A DNA stretch of 64,000 nucleotides from Rhizobiales bacterium 64-17 (GTDB taxonomy: Bacteria; Pseudomonadota; Alphaproteobacteria; Rhizobiales; Xanthobacteraceae). Position numbers and translations under genes: made by a program. Below are positions 10,014-18,973 of the stretch, piece by piece. The DNA is taken from assembly GCA_001899285.1 (NCBI GenBank), contig MKWA01000005.1:23788-87787 (forward strand). Direction: 5' to 3'. The first letter of the stretch is position 1. Each line of letters begins with the position of its first letter. Below the pieces are notes generated by a model. It searched no databases. It was not told the DNA's origin and saw only the letters and a program-made list of their open reading frames with translations.

Positions 10014-10085
10014 GATGATCCCGGCGAGGCCCTCGCCTTCTAGCGGAAGCCGCCCGGTGGCGCTACGCGAGGCGCTGAATAGCCG

Positions 10086-10574
10086 TCATGCCTCGCGGCA
10101 ATGCGCGCAGACGCCGGCGATCTCGATCACGGGCGTCTTTGGCGTGAAACCGGCGGTGCGCGCGGCCGCTTTCACCGCGCCGGCGAGCTGTTCGGACCCT
10201 GCTTCACCGACCGCGCCGCACTGGTCGCACAGCAGGAACACCACCGGGTCGCCGGCATCGTGACGATGGATACAGGCGATGAACGCGTTGCGACTTTCGA
10301 TGCGATGGACCAGTCCCTGCTCGCGCAGGAAATCCAGCGTGCGATAAACCGTGATTGCCGGCGTCGCGACGTCGTCGCTTTTCAGCCGGTCAATGATCTC
10401 GTAGGCGCCGAGGGGACGATGGCTCGACAACAACGTCTGGAGGATGTGGCGCCGGATCGGCGTCAGCCGTTGCGCCCGCGCCGCGCACAACGCTTCCGCA
10501 TGCGACAGGGCATCGGCCGCGCAACGGTCATGATCGTGGTTGGGAGCGGGAAAAACCGCCGTTTTCCGGGACAC
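10086..10574 (-). CDS. zur: Fur-family transcriptional regulator, probably Zur
   Basis: Zinc- or iron-responsive repressor. A winged helix (RLTPIRRHILQTLLS through TPAITVYRTLDFLREQGLVH) is followed by a metal-binding dimer domain with CIHRHDAGDP, the structural zinc pair CDQCG and a C-terminal CAHC. The His/Asp-rich start PNHDHDRC and the dimer-domain pattern favour Zur over Fur. I chose the GTG at 10572-10574 (MSRKTAVFP) because a GAGG ribosome site precedes it; an in-frame TTG at 10604 has none. Zur classically controls zinc uptake genes, none of which are adjacent. The gene is divergent from bdhA. Confidence 0.85.
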   Translation of the reverse strand: MSRKTAVFPAPNHDHDRCAADALSHAEALCAARAQRLTPIRRHILQTLLSSHRPLGAYEIIDRLKSDDVATPAITVYRTLDFLREQGLVHRIESRNAFIACIHRHDAGDPVVFLLCDQCGAVGEAGSEQLAGAVKAAARTAGFTPKTPVIEIAGVCAHCREA

Positions 10575-10618
10575 GGAACCTCGCTTTCCGGCCGACCCTA
10601 TCAATTTTTAGTGCCGGG

Positions 10619-10647
10619 CTGACGAAACCTTTCTGCAAAGGTATATG
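10619..10647 (+). promoter_or_regulatory. Candidate sigma-70 promoter of bdhA
   Basis: CTGACG at 10619-10624 and TATATG at 10642-10647 are separated by exactly 17 bp, close to the housekeeping consensus. They lie 75 bp before the bdhA start in the zur-bdhA divergent region. Inferred by eye only. Confidence 0.4.
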
Positions 10648-10722
10648 TTGCGCTGCAATATCCAAGCCCCAATATCCATCCCTGAGAAGACTGCGGGCGA
10701 CTCCACACGACGAGGAACCATC

Positions 10723-11505
10723 ATGCTCAAAGGCAAAACCGCGCTGGTCACCGGCTCCACCTCCGGCATCGGACTAGCCATCGCCCGCGCCATGGCGAAG
10801 GACGGCGCCAATCTGGTCATCAACGGCTTCGGAGACGCCGCCGCGATCGAAAAGGAACGCGCCGGGCTCGAGACGGAATTCGGCATCAAGGCGATCTATT
10901 CCGGCGCCGACATGACCAAGCCGGCCGAAATCGACGCGATGATCGCGCAGGCGGAAAAGCAGTTCGGCTCGGTCGACGTGCTGGTCAACAATGCCGGTAT
11001 CCAGCACGTGGCGAACATTGAGGATTTCCCGACCGACAAATGGGATGCGATCATCGCCATCAACCTGTCGTCGTCGTTCCACACCATCCGCGCCGCGATC
11101 CCCGGCATGAAGAAGCGCAAATGGGGCCGCATCATCAACATCGCCTCGGCGCACGGACTTGTCGCCAGCGGGCAGAAGGTCGCTTATGTCGCGGCCAAGC
11201 ACGGTCTTGTCGGGCTGACCAAAACGGTCGCGATCGAAGCGGCCAATAACGGCGTCACCTGCAATGCGATCTGCCCCGGCTGGGTGCTCACCCCGCTGGT
11301 GCAGAAGCAGATCGAGGCACGCGCCAAGGCGTCGGGCCAGAGCATCGAGGAGGCCAAGGTCGCGCTGTTGTCGGAAAAGCAGCCGATGCACCAGTTCACC
11401 ACGCCGGAGAATATCGGCGCGCTCGCCGTGTTCCTGGCGAGCGACGCGGCGCAATCGATCACCGGCTCTGCGTACTCCATCGACGGCGGCTGGGTCGCGC
11501 AATAA
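10723..11505 (+). CDS. bdhA: D-3-hydroxybutyrate dehydrogenase (SDR family)
   Basis: NAD-dependent oxidation of D-3-hydroxybutyrate to acetoacetate, the step after polyhydroxybutyrate is depolymerised. Rossmann TGSTSGIG glycine motif (residues 10-17), NNAG in the middle, catalytic Ser in IASAHG, YVAAK as Tyr-x3-Lys, CPGWVLTPLV after strand six, and the C-terminal DGGW seal of classical SDRs. VNNAGIQHVA, QKVAYVAAKHGL and the QPMHQF segment are typical of 3-hydroxybutyrate dehydrogenases. I chose ATG 10723 (MLKGKTALVTG, 260 residues) because GAGGAA precedes it and family members begin here. A patatin-like gene follows 18 bp later. Confidence 0.93.
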   Translation: MLKGKTALVTGSTSGIGLAIARAMAKDGANLVINGFGDAAAIEKERAGLETEFGIKAIYSGADMTKPAEIDAMIAQAEKQFGSVDVLVNNAGIQHVANIEDFPTDKWDAIIAINLSSSFHTIRAAIPGMKKRKWGRIINIASAHGLVASGQKVAYVAAKHGLVGLTKTVAIEAANNGVTCNAICPGWVLTPLVQKQIEARAKASGQSIEEAKVALLSEKQPMHQFTTPENIGALAVFLASDAAQSITGSAYSIDGGWVAQ

Positions 11506-11523
11506 TCGCGCGGACCAACGACG

Positions 11524-12609
11524 ATGAACCTGTTCTCGCGAAAGCCGGTGAATCCGCTGCCGAAGAATGGCGGCGGCCGCAAGCGTATCAACCTTGCTTT
11601 GCAGGGCGGCGGTGCACACGGCGCGTTCACCTGGGGCGTGCTCGACCATCTGCTCGAGGACGGGCGGCTCGACATCGAAGGCATCAGCGGCGCCTCAGCC
11701 GGCGCCGTCAATGCCATCATGCTGGCTGACGGTCTCGCGCGCGGCGGACCGAAGGAAGCGCAGAAGCGGCTCGCCGATTTCTGGCGCGCAGCAAGCCTTG
11801 GCGGCGATCTGCCGGACCTGCAACGGCGTGCCGTCGACCGGTTGTTCTCGTTCATGCCGCTGGAAGACACACCAATCGGCATCTGGTTCAACGCGCTGTC
11901 GCGCTATCTGTCGCCCTACGACGTCAATCCGCTCAACATCAATCCGCTGAAGGATCTGATCGAGCGGTTCGTCGACTTCGAGGCGATCCGCAACTGCGAC
12001 AAGCTGCAGCTCTTCATCTCCGCCACCAATGTGGAGACCGGACGGCTGCGCGTCTTCCATCGCGCGGAGATGACGGCGGACATGGTGCTCGCCTCGGCGT
12101 GTCTGCCGCTGTTGTTCCGCGCGGTGGAGATCGAGGGCGCGCCGTATTGGGATGGCGGCTATGTCGGCAATCCGCCGCTCTATCCGCTGTTCGCCCCGAC
12201 CCACACCGAGGACTTGCTGCTGGTGCAGATCAATCCCGTCGTTCGGCGCGGCACGCCGAAGACCAAGGACGAGATCATCGCGCGGATCAACGAGATCACC
12301 TTCAACTCGTCGCTGATGGCGGAATTGCACGGCCTCGCTTTCGTCGGCCAGTTGATCGACGACGGCAAATTGCCGCGCGGCACCGGCCCCGGACAGTACC
12401 GCCGCATCAACATTCATCGCATCGTGCTCGACAGTTCCGGCAAGGAGTTCGACTCGTCCAGCAAGATGAACACCGACTTCGATTTCTTCGAGATGCTGCG
12501 CACCAGCGGCAAGCGCGCGCTGCGCCGCTTCCTCGATGCGCATTACGACGATATCGGCGTGCGCAGCACCGCAGATATCGATACCGGACTGAATCCGGAG
12601 CGGGTTTGA
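11524..12609 (+). CDS. Patatin-like phospholipase
   Basis: Lipid acyl hydrolase with a Ser-Asp dyad. The oxyanion loop is LALQGGGAHGAFTWG, the nucleophile elbow ISGASAGAVNAIML has Ser58 in GASAG, and the Asp lies in YWDGGYVGNPP (about residue 210). No signal peptide, so cytosolic or membrane-peripheral. The 361-residue length fits bacterial patatins that follow bdhA in related genomes, which suggests a role in storage-granule or membrane lipid turnover (inference from neighbourhood). It probably shares the bdhA transcript. Confidence 0.92.
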   Translation: MNLFSRKPVNPLPKNGGGRKRINLALQGGGAHGAFTWGVLDHLLEDGRLDIEGISGASAGAVNAIMLADGLARGGPKEAQKRLADFWRAASLGGDLPDLQRRAVDRLFSFMPLEDTPIGIWFNALSRYLSPYDVNPLNINPLKDLIERFVDFEAIRNCDKLQLFISATNVETGRLRVFHRAEMTADMVLASACLPLLFRAVEIEGAPYWDGGYVGNPPLYPLFAPTHTEDLLLVQINPVVRRGTPKTKDEIIARINEITFNSSLMAELHGLAFVGQLIDDGKLPRGTGPGQYRRINIHRIVLDSSGKEFDSSSKMNTDFDFFEMLRTSGKRALRRFLDAHYDDIGVRSTADIDTGLNPERV

Positions 12610-12653
12610 AGTCACGATGCGGGATGGCCGCCCCGACCCGGCCATGACGAAGC

Positions 12654-13205
12654 ATGAAAGACATCGCCAGCATTTCGTTCGGTCCGGTTCGTCTCTCGGT
12701 GATCGTCGCCGACATCACCACGCTTGCGGTCGACGCGATCGTGAACGCGGCGAACACATCTTTGCTCGGCGGCGGCGGGGTCGACGGCGCGATTCACCGT
12801 GCGGCGGGGCCGGATCTGCTCGCGGCATGCCGCACGCTCGGCGGTTGCGATACCGGCGACGCGAAAATCACACCCGGATTTCGGCTGCCCGCAGGTCATG
12901 TCATCCATACCGTCGGGCCGGTGTGGAACGGCGAAGCAGCGGCGTGCGATCCGCTGCTGACATCCTGTTATCAGCGGTCGCTTGTGCTGGCTGCGGCGCA
13001 CGGTCTGCGCTCGGTCGCGTTCCCGGCGATCTCCACCGGCGTTTATCGCTTTCCGGCGGATCGGGCCGCGCGCATCGCGGTGGCCACCGTACGGGACATG
13101 GCGCTGCGTGAAACCGGGTGCCCGCACGCGATCACGTTCTGCTGCTTCTCGGACGAGAGCGCCGCCCATCACACGGCGGCATTTAAAAGCATCGCCACCG
13201 GCTGA
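12654..13205 (+). CDS. Macro-domain protein, O-acetyl-ADP-ribose deacetylase type
   Basis: Binds ADP-ribose and probably hydrolyses O-acetyl-ADP-ribose or reverses ADP-ribosylation, as YmdB/MacroD proteins do. [20 protein letters not shown] carries the catalytic Asn and the glycine-rich diphosphate loop, followed by [30 protein letters not shown] and [12 protein letters not shown], the second phosphate loop. At 183 residues it is a stand-alone macro domain. It starts 44 bp after the patatin gene on the same strand. Confidence 0.93.
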   Translation: MKDIASISFGPVRLSVIVADITTLAVDAIVNAANTSLLGGGGVDGAIHRAAGPDLLAACRTLGGCDTGDAKITPGFRLPAGHVIHTVGPVWNGEAAACDPLLTSCYQRSLVLAAAHGLRSVAFPAISTGVYRFPADRAARIAVATVRDMALRETGCPHAITFCCFSDESAAHHTAAFKSIATG

Positions 13206-13271
13206 AGGGCTTCCAAAGTTCCAGCGCATCCCTGACGGGCCAGCCATGCGGTTTTGGCATTAGAGCTTATT

Positions 13272-13285
13272 ATAAGCATGCTTAT
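13272..13285. promoter_or_regulatory. Palindromic operator candidate for the MarR-emrAB operon
   Basis: ATAAGCATGCTTAT is a perfect 14-bp palindrome inside an AT-rich patch, ending 9 bp before the MarR start codon. MarR proteins typically bind such short palindromes over their own promoters, so self-repression of the efflux operon is likely (inference). Confidence 0.6.
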
Positions 13286-13294
13286 TATCAGCGC

Positions 13295-13843
13295 ATGCCA
13301 TCGCAACCCGTCACGCCCAAATCCCTGCGCTCCAAACCGCTGTCGTCCGACCCTCCGTCGGGAGCGGTCGCTGCCCCGCGCCGGATCGGCCGGGAACTGG
13401 CTTTCGCCATCAAGGATGTCGGCCGGATGCTGCAGACCTACGCCGATCAGGAGGTGCGCCGGCTCGACATGACCCATTCGCAATGGGCCGTGCTGTCGCG
13501 CATCGAACGCCACGAGGGCCTGAAGCAGTCGGAGATCGCCGACATGCTCGATCTGCAGCCGATCACCCTGACCCGGCTGCTCGACCGGCTATGCGACAAC
13601 GGCCTGATCGAACGCCGACCCGACCCGCAAGACCGGCGCGCGTGGCGACTCTTCCTAAAGCCAGCGGCCCGCCCGTTGATGGAACGTCTCGACACGCTCG
13701 GGCGCGAAATCTCGGGAAAAGTGCTCGACGGCATCTCCACCGACCAGATCGAAACCATGCTGCGAGACCTCGGCGCGATCCGCGACAACCTGCGGAGCCT
13801 GCTGACCGACCGCCCTTCCGAAACGAGCAAACGCTATGGCTGA
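13295..13843 (+). CDS. MarR-family repressor of the efflux operon
   Basis: Winged-helix repressor, 182 residues. DNA-binding segment LKQSEIADMLDLQPITLTRL, then GLIERRPDPQDRRAWRLFL, the MarR wing with the conserved DxRxxR pattern. A charged 30-residue N-terminal extension precedes the first dimer helix. It probably senses a hydrophobic drug or phenolic and releases the operator just upstream. The gene overlaps emrA by 8 bp, so regulator and pump are made together, as in emrRAB. Confidence 0.92.
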   Translation: MPSQPVTPKSLRSKPLSSDPPSGAVAAPRRIGRELAFAIKDVGRMLQTYADQEVRRLDMTHSQWAVLSRIERHEGLKQSEIADMLDLQPITLTRLLDRLCDNGLIERRPDPQDRRAWRLFLKPAARPLMERLDTLGREISGKVLDGISTDQIETMLRDLGAIRDNLRSLLTDRPSETSKRYG

Positions 13844-15008
13844 TCACAATCTCAAAGTCGTTCCCGCGGCTGAAGCAAAACCGACCGAAGCGAAAGCCGC
13901 GCCCGAAAACAAACCCGCCGATGCCGCCACGCCGAAAGCGCGCGCAGGATTCCTGCAGGGCAGGCGCCGCATGCTGCTGGTTGTCGGGCCGCTCATCGTC
14001 GCGGTGATCGGCGCCGTCGTCTATTTCACCGGCGGGCGCTATATCGGTACCGACAACGCCTATATCGGCGCGCAGAAAGTGCTGATCACGCCGGACATCT
14101 CCGGCAAGGTCGTGCATGTGGCCGTGCGCGAGGGCCAGCACGTCAAGGCCGGCGACGAACTGTTCTCGCTCGATCCCGAGCCGTTCCGGCTCGCGCGCGA
14201 TCAGGCCGAGGCGAAGCTCGCAACCGCGCAGACCGACTACAACAACCTGAAAACCAATCTCACCTCGCTGTCGTCACTCGCCGAGCTTGCGCAGAAGAAT
14301 GTCGAGCTGAAACAGCACGACGTGGAGCGCAAGACCCGGCTGCTGTCGAGCCAGGCGACCGCGCAGGCCGATGTCGACACGGCGGCAGCGGCTCTCGTCA
14401 CCGCACAACTGCAGGCGCAATACACCGCGCAGCAGCGCGACAACGCACTGAACCAGTTGCTTGGCAACCGCGACCTGCCGCTCGCGAAATTCCCGGCCTA
14501 TGTGCAGGCGAAAGCCGCGCTCGACGAAGCGCAGCGCAATCTCGACCATGCGGTCCTGAAAGCGCCAATCGACGGCGTAGCGACACAGGTGGACAACATC
14601 CAGCTCGGCCGCTTCGTTGCTGCCGGCTCGCCGGTGTTGAGCGTGATCGACGACGCCAATCCGTGGGTCGATGCCAACCCGAAGGAAACCGACATTACCT
14701 ATCTGCGCCCCGGCCAGAAGGTGACCATCGATGTCGATACGTTCCCGGATCACACCTTCAAGGGCACCGTGCAGTCGGTCAGTCCCGGCACCGGCTCGCA
14801 GTTCTCGATCCTGCCGGCGCAGAACGCCAGTGGCAACTGGGTCAAGGTGGTCCAGCGCGTGCCGGTGCGGATCGTGTTCGACAAGGATGAGAACACCCAT
14901 CTGCTGCGCAGCGGCATGAGCGTGAACGTGTCGATCGACACTGGCCACAGCCGCATCCCGTTCATGTCGACGGCGCAGGCTCGCACCGCCGAGAAAGAAG
15001 CGCGCTGA
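13836..15008 (+). CDS. emrA: HlyD/EmrA-type membrane fusion protein
   Basis: Periplasmic adaptor joining the inner-membrane pump EmrB to an outer-membrane channel. A Lys/Ala/Pro-rich cytosolic tail of about 45 residues, one membrane helix (MLLVVGPLIVAVIGAVVYF), then GGRYIGTDNAYIGAQKVLIT, the first biotinyl-lipoyl half DISGKVVHVAVREGQHVKAG, a coiled-coil hairpin with repeated Lys/Gln/Leu (about residues 120-215), the second half LKAPIDGVATQVDNIQLGRF and beta-barrel domains. 390 residues is the EmrA length. It is coupled to emrB by a TGATG overlap. No tolC-like gene is nearby. Confidence 0.94.
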   Translation: MADHNLKVVPAAEAKPTEAKAAPENKPADAATPKARAGFLQGRRRMLLVVGPLIVAVIGAVVYFTGGRYIGTDNAYIGAQKVLITPDISGKVVHVAVREGQHVKAGDELFSLDPEPFRLARDQAEAKLATAQTDYNNLKTNLTSLSSLAELAQKNVELKQHDVERKTRLLSSQATAQADVDTAAAALVTAQLQAQYTAQQRDNALNQLLGNRDLPLAKFPAYVQAKAALDEAQRNLDHAVLKAPIDGVATQVDNIQLGRFVAAGSPVLSVIDDANPWVDANPKETDITYLRPGQKVTIDVDTFPDHTFKGTVQSVSPGTGSQFSILPAQNASGNWVKVVQRVPVRIVFDKDENTHLLRSGMSVNVSIDTGHSRIPFMSTAQARTAEKEAR

Positions 15009-16561
15009 TGCGCACGCTGCACATCGCCGACATGCCCGACGGTCTGCGTCGGGCACTGGTCACGGTGTGCGCCATGACCGCGACCATCATGCAGGCGCTG
15101 GATACGACCATCGCCAATGTGGCGCTGCCGTATATGCAGGGTTCGCTGTCAGCCTCGCTCGATCAGGTCAACTGGGTACTGACCTCGTACATCGTCGCCG
15201 CCGCGATCATGACCGCGCCGATCGGCTGGCTCGCCGACCGGTTCGGCCGCAAGACGCTGTTCGTGATCTGCGCCGCCGGCTTCACCGCCGCCTCGCTGCT
15301 GTGCGCCATCGCGCAGAACATCGAGCAGATGGTGCTCTACCGCCTGCTGCAGGGCATGGCCGGCGCGGCGCTGGTGCCGCTGTCGCAATCGGTGATGCTC
15401 GACGCCTATCCGCCGGCCGAGCGCGGCAAGGCCATGGCGATCTGGGGCATGGGCGTGATGCTCGGCCCGATCATGGGTCCGACGCTCGGCGGCTGGCTCA
15501 CCGAGAATTATTCCTGGCACTGGGTGTTTCTCGTCAATCTTCCCGTCGGCATCGCGACCGTGCTCGGTCTGATGCTGTTCATGAAGGAGACTCAGAAGCA
15601 GGAGGCCATGACCTTCGACTGGTTTGGCTTTGCCGCGCTGGCCGTCGGCATCGGCTCGCTGCAACTGATGCTCGACCGTGGCGAACAGGTCGGCTGGTTC
15701 GATGCCCGCGAGATCTGGGTCGAGGCGATCGTCTCGGCCGTGGGCTTCTATTATTTTTTCGCGCATTCGCTGACCACGCAGCGCCCGTTCATCAATTTCG
15801 AGCTGTTCAAGGACCGCAACTTCATCAGCGGCTGTCTGTTCATGGTGGTGATCGGCGTCGTCCTGTTCGGCACCATGGCGTTGGTGACACCGTTCATGCA
15901 GAACCTGCTCGGCTATCCGATCCTGACCGCCGGCTTCCTGCTCGGTTCGCGGGGGCTCGGCACGCTGTTCACGATGATGGTGGCGCCGTGGCTGATGGCG
16001 CGCATCGAAGCGCGCACGCTGATCGCCGCCGGCTTCGGCCTCACCGCCGCGACGCTGTATTCGATGTCCGGCTTCACCGACAACACCGGCGCGCAAACCA
16101 TCATCGTGGTGAGCATCGTTCAGGGCGTCGGTCTCGGCCTTGTCTTCGTTCCGCTGACAGCCGTGGCGTTCCTGACCTTGCCGAACCATCTGCGCACGGC
16201 CGGCACGTCGATCACCACGCTGGTGCGCAATATCGGCTCGTCGATCGGCATCTCCATGGTGATCGCCAATCTCACCAGCAAGACGACTTACATGCACGCA
16301 AGGCTGGCCGAGAGCGTGACGCCGTTCAACGACGCGCTGCAGATGCCGGACGTAGCCTCGACCCTCAATCTGGCGACCGATACCGGCCGCGCTATGCTCG
16401 ACGGCATCGTCACCCAGCAGGCGAACATCATCGCCTATCAGAACGACTACTGGCTGCTGATGTGGCTGACCCTGGCGGTGCTGCCGCTGACCCTGATCGT
16501 CGGTTCGTCGAAGGCGCTGCGCCAGCCTTCCGCCAAGATCGAGGCGCACGCGCTCGAATAG
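15008..16561 (+). CDS. emrB: DHA2-family drug:H+ antiporter, EmrB type
   Basis: 14-helix major facilitator that exports drugs through the EmrA adaptor. Motif D1 LDTTIANVALPYMQGSLSAS in the first helix, motif A GWLADRFGRKTLF between helices 2 and 3, motif C GVMLGPIMGPTLGGWL in helix 5, and SWHWVFLVNLPVG after helix 5 are all visible. 517 residues is typical. It is the last gene of the operon and converges with a MaoC-type gene 3 bp beyond its stop. Confidence 0.95.
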   Translation: MRTLHIADMPDGLRRALVTVCAMTATIMQALDTTIANVALPYMQGSLSASLDQVNWVLTSYIVAAAIMTAPIGWLADRFGRKTLFVICAAGFTAASLLCAIAQNIEQMVLYRLLQGMAGAALVPLSQSVMLDAYPPAERGKAMAIWGMGVMLGPIMGPTLGGWLTENYSWHWVFLVNLPVGIATVLGLMLFMKETQKQEAMTFDWFGFAALAVGIGSLQLMLDRGEQVGWFDAREIWVEAIVSAVGFYYFFAHSLTTQRPFINFELFKDRNFISGCLFMVVIGVVLFGTMALVTPFMQNLLGYPILTAGFLLGSRGLGTLFTMMVAPWLMARIEARTLIAAGFGLTAATLYSMSGFTDNTGAQTIIVVSIVQGVGLGLVFVPLTAVAFLTLPNHLRTAGTSITTLVRNIGSSIGISMVIANLTSKTTYMHARLAESVTPFNDALQMPDVASTLNLATDTGRAMLDGIVTQQANIIAYQNDYWLLMWLTLAVLPLTLIVGSSKALRQPSAKIEAHALE

Positions 16562-16564
16562 CAA

Positions 16565-17437
16565 TCAACGTTTGATCGTCGCAACGCCGTTGCTGATGAC
16601 GGCTACATCGCGTTCCGGGACGCGGCAGCGGAACGTCACATCATCGCCCGTCAACCACATCTCGGTGCGGATCGTCTCACCGGGATAAACCGGCGCCGAA
16701 AACCGCCCGCCGATAGACGCAAGCCGCGCGGGATCGTAGCCGCACAGCGTTTTCAACAGCGCATGACCGGCGACACCGAAGCTGGCGAGGCCGTGCAGGA
16801 TCGGCCGCGGATAACCGGCGACGCGCGCCGCGACCGGGTCCACATGCAACGGATTGCGGTCGCCTGACAGCCGATAGATCAGCGCCGCCTCCGGCCGAGT
16901 CGGCAGATCGCAGACATGGTCCGGTGCCCGCTCCGGAATCGCTGACGTCACGCCGAGCTTGGCCGACGACTGCGGCGCACCGCTGAAACCACCGTCCCCA
17001 CGACAGAAGATCGTCTGTGTCGTCGTGTTCAACACCGCCCCCGAGGCAATGTCAGTCAAAACATGTTCGACGACCAGCAGCGCGCCCTTCTCCGCGCCCT
17101 TGTCGATCACGTCGCGGATGCGCAGCGTGCCGCGCACAGCCGCAGCCGGCGACAGCGGCCGGACAAGCCGCATGTGCTGCTCGCCATGCACCGCCTTGCG
17201 CCAGTCAATGCCGGTGGTTTCGGTCGTCATCCAGTCGCGCGGATAGGCGAGCACGCTGGCAAAGGTCGGAAGCACCTTCAGATTCCGCTCATAGACGAAC
17301 CGTAGTGGCGCGGGATCGAGCGGATCGTGACCGAGCCCGACCCCGAGCGCGTAGAGAATGCAATCCTTCGCCTCGTAGCGCTGCTCTACCGGCGCAATGG
17401 TGAGCGCGAGAAGCTTCTCGGGATTGATCGGTATCAT
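16565..17437 (-). CDS. MaoC-type double-hotdog enoyl-CoA hydratase
   Basis: Probably hydrates trans-2-enoyl-CoA to R-3-hydroxyacyl-CoA. The C-terminal hotdog has the hydratase-2 motif YRLSGDRNPLHVDPVAARVA followed by GYPRPILHGLASFG, with the catalytic Asp, Asn and His. The N-terminal half is a degenerate hotdog of about 140 residues, as in the two-domain hydratase of peroxisomal multifunctional enzyme 2. R-hydroxyacyl-CoA can feed polyhydroxyalkanoate synthesis, which fits other genes here, but the gene stands alone between efflux and binding-protein genes. A role in aromatic side-chain beta-oxidation is an alternative. Confidence 0.88.
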   Translation of the reverse strand: MIPINPEKLLALTIAPVEQRYEAKDCILYALGVGLGHDPLDPAPLRFVYERNLKVLPTFASVLAYPRDWMTTETTGIDWRKAVHGEQHMRLVRPLSPAAAVRGTLRIRDVIDKGAEKGALLVVEHVLTDIASGAVLNTTTQTIFCRGDGGFSGAPQSSAKLGVTSAIPERAPDHVCDLPTRPEAALIYRLSGDRNPLHVDPVAARVAGYPRPILHGLASFGVAGHALLKTLCGYDPARLASIGGRFSAPVYPGETIRTEMWLTGDDVTFRCRVPERDVAVISNGVATIKR

Positions 17438-17472
17438 CCGGTTTCATCATGTCGACATGCAAAAGACAACGA

Positions 17473-17491
17473 CCGGCGCTTGTGGCGCCGG
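17473..17491 (-). terminator. Probable terminator after the binding-protein gene
   Basis: CCGGCGC and GCGCCGG form a 7-bp perfect stem with a 5-nt loop. On the minus strand it is followed by a T-rich run (TCGTTGTCTTTT). It lies between the stop of the binding-protein gene (17521) and the start of the MaoC gene (17437). Confidence 0.55.
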
Positions 17492-17520
17492 CCGCTCTTC
17501 TCAACCCGTCGATAAAGCGA

Positions 17521-18789
17521 TTATTTGGCCTTCTCGTAGGGATAGATCACGTTGCCGCTCTTGTATTCCGGCGGATAGATGATCGGCAGCGTATCGAGCT
17601 TGCGGAATTCCTCAATGCTGTTGCTCTTGATGTTCTGGAACTGAGCCGCCATCACGCGCTCGTTGGCCCACTCGCCGTTCTTGCCGAATTTCACGTCGCC
17701 GACCGTGGTCTTGAACGTCGTTTTGCGAATGTATTCGGCGATCTTGCCGTCGTCGAGCGACTTGGTGGCGTTGACCGCATCACCCAGCACCTGCAGATAG
17801 GCATAAGCCCACACCGGCATGTAGTAGCCGAGAGGATCGACGCCTTCCGCCGCCGCACGGGCCTGATACTTCTTGATCAGGTCCATCGAGCCGGGGAATT
17901 CCATGGTCTTTGCCGGCAGCCAGGTTTCAAAGTTGACGAGACCGTTGAGAAGCGGCCCGAGCTGCGTCTTGAACACGGTCGCCTGCAGGCCGACCATCGC
18001 GCCGCCCCACATCTTCGGCTTGAAGCCGATCTCGTTCATGGCCTTGACCATGCCGACGCTATCGAGCGGATAGGAGCAGACCACGAACAGGTCCGGATTG
18101 GTGGCCTGCACCGCGCGCACGATCGGCGCGAAGTCGGTGGTGGCCGGCGGATAGCGGCGCTCGTAGACGATCTTGAAGCCGGCCGCCTTGGCGTTCTCCA
18201 CCGCGCCTTCGCAAGCGTTGCGACCGAACTCGGCGTCCGCCATGGCGATGGCGATGGTTTGCGGCTTCGGATTCTGCGCTTCCGCCACCTTGAAGAAGCC
18301 GCGGGTGAACGCCGGCTTCGGCGTCGGCCCGTTCGGGATCATCGAGAAGTAGCGGTCGTATTTGAACTCGTCGTTGATGCCGGTGCCGAACAGGCTGATG
18401 AACACCTTCTTCTTCGACATGGCGATCGGCATCGCCGGCGCGATCTGGCCCGAGGCATAACCCGAGACGATCAGGTCGACTTTGTCGACGTCGAGCAGCT
18501 TCGTATAGATGCCCGGCACGGTCGACGGATTGCTCTGGTCGTCGAAGTAGACGAGCTTCACCGGCCGGCCCATCAGGCCGCCCTTGGCGTTGGTGTCCTC
18601 TTCCCAGATCTTCATCGCCAGCAGCGACGACTTGCCGTTCGCCGACAACGGTCCGGTCAGCGACATGCCGAAGCCGATCTTGACCGGCTCGCCCTTCGGC
18701 GTCTGCGCCGAGGCCGTGCCGGCGATGAGCGCCAGCGCAGCAGCCGACAGCGTCAGGCTGCCCAGCGCGCGTTTGAGATGTTGCAGCAT
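17521..18789 (-). CDS. ABC-transporter periplasmic binding protein, branched-chain amino acid/aromatic acid type
   Basis: LivJ/LivK-like type I periplasmic binding protein. From the ATG at 18787-18789 there is a clear signal peptide (MLQHLKRALGS, a hydrophobic SLTLSAAALALIAG core, and cleavage after TASA), then EPVKIGFGMSLTGPLSANGK and VKLVYFDDQSNPSTV. GGAGAA precedes this ATG. An upstream in-frame start at 18894 would bury the signal peptide. No permease or ATPase gene is adjacent, so the partners must be elsewhere. Its place beside aromatic catabolism genes suggests an aromatic or phenylpropanoid ligand, as for similar proteins in Rhodopseudomonas (inference). Confidence 0.9.
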   Translation of the reverse strand: MLQHLKRALGSLTLSAAALALIAGTASAQTPKGEPVKIGFGMSLTGPLSANGKSSLLAMKIWEEDTNAKGGLMGRPVKLVYFDDQSNPSTVPGIYTKLLDVDKVDLIVSGYASGQIAPAMPIAMSKKKVFISLFGTGINDEFKYDRYFSMIPNGPTPKPAFTRGFFKVAEAQNPKPQTIAIAMADAEFGRNACEGAVENAKAAGFKIVYERRYPPATTDFAPIVRAVQATNPDLFVVCSYPLDSVGMVKAMNEIGFKPKMWGGAMVGLQATVFKTQLGPLLNGLVNFETWLPAKTMEFPGSMDLIKKYQARAAAEGVDPLGYYMPVWAYAYLQVLGDAVNATKSLDDGKIAEYIRKTTFKTTVGDVKFGKNGEWANERVMAAQFQNIKSNSIEEFRKLDTLPIIYPPEYKSGNVIYPYEKAK

Positions 18790-18873
18790 TCGTTTCTCCT
18801 CCCGTGTTACGCGCCGGCGCAAGTCCGGCGGCTTCCTTGCAATAGCGTTGGAGCGCCTTGGTGATGCGCCCGT

Positions 18874-18885
18874 GCAATCGATTGC
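18874..18885. promoter_or_regulatory. Palindrome upstream of the binding-protein gene
   Basis: GCAATCGATTGC is a perfect 12-bp palindrome, followed after 4 bp by another GCAATC half-copy. It lies 85 bp before the binding-protein start and 89 bp downstream of the MetE-like stop. A regulator site is plausible; the regulator is unknown. Confidence 0.35.
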
Positions 18886-18973
18886 TTCATGCAATCTTTG
18901 CCGATTGGACGCGCCGAGGCAACTGTCATGCTTGTCGCGGCACGCCCGGCGATCCGGCTGACGCGACGCCGCG

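Noticed and set aside
10572-10722. Zur box between zur and bdhA
   Set aside because: I looked for an AT-rich palindrome of the GTTATAATATAAC type and saw only a weak TTGC-N3-GCAA repeat, which is not convincing.
15149-16564. Long minus-strand frame opposite emrB
   Set aside because: His/Arg/Asp-rich antisense of a gene with complete MFS motifs.
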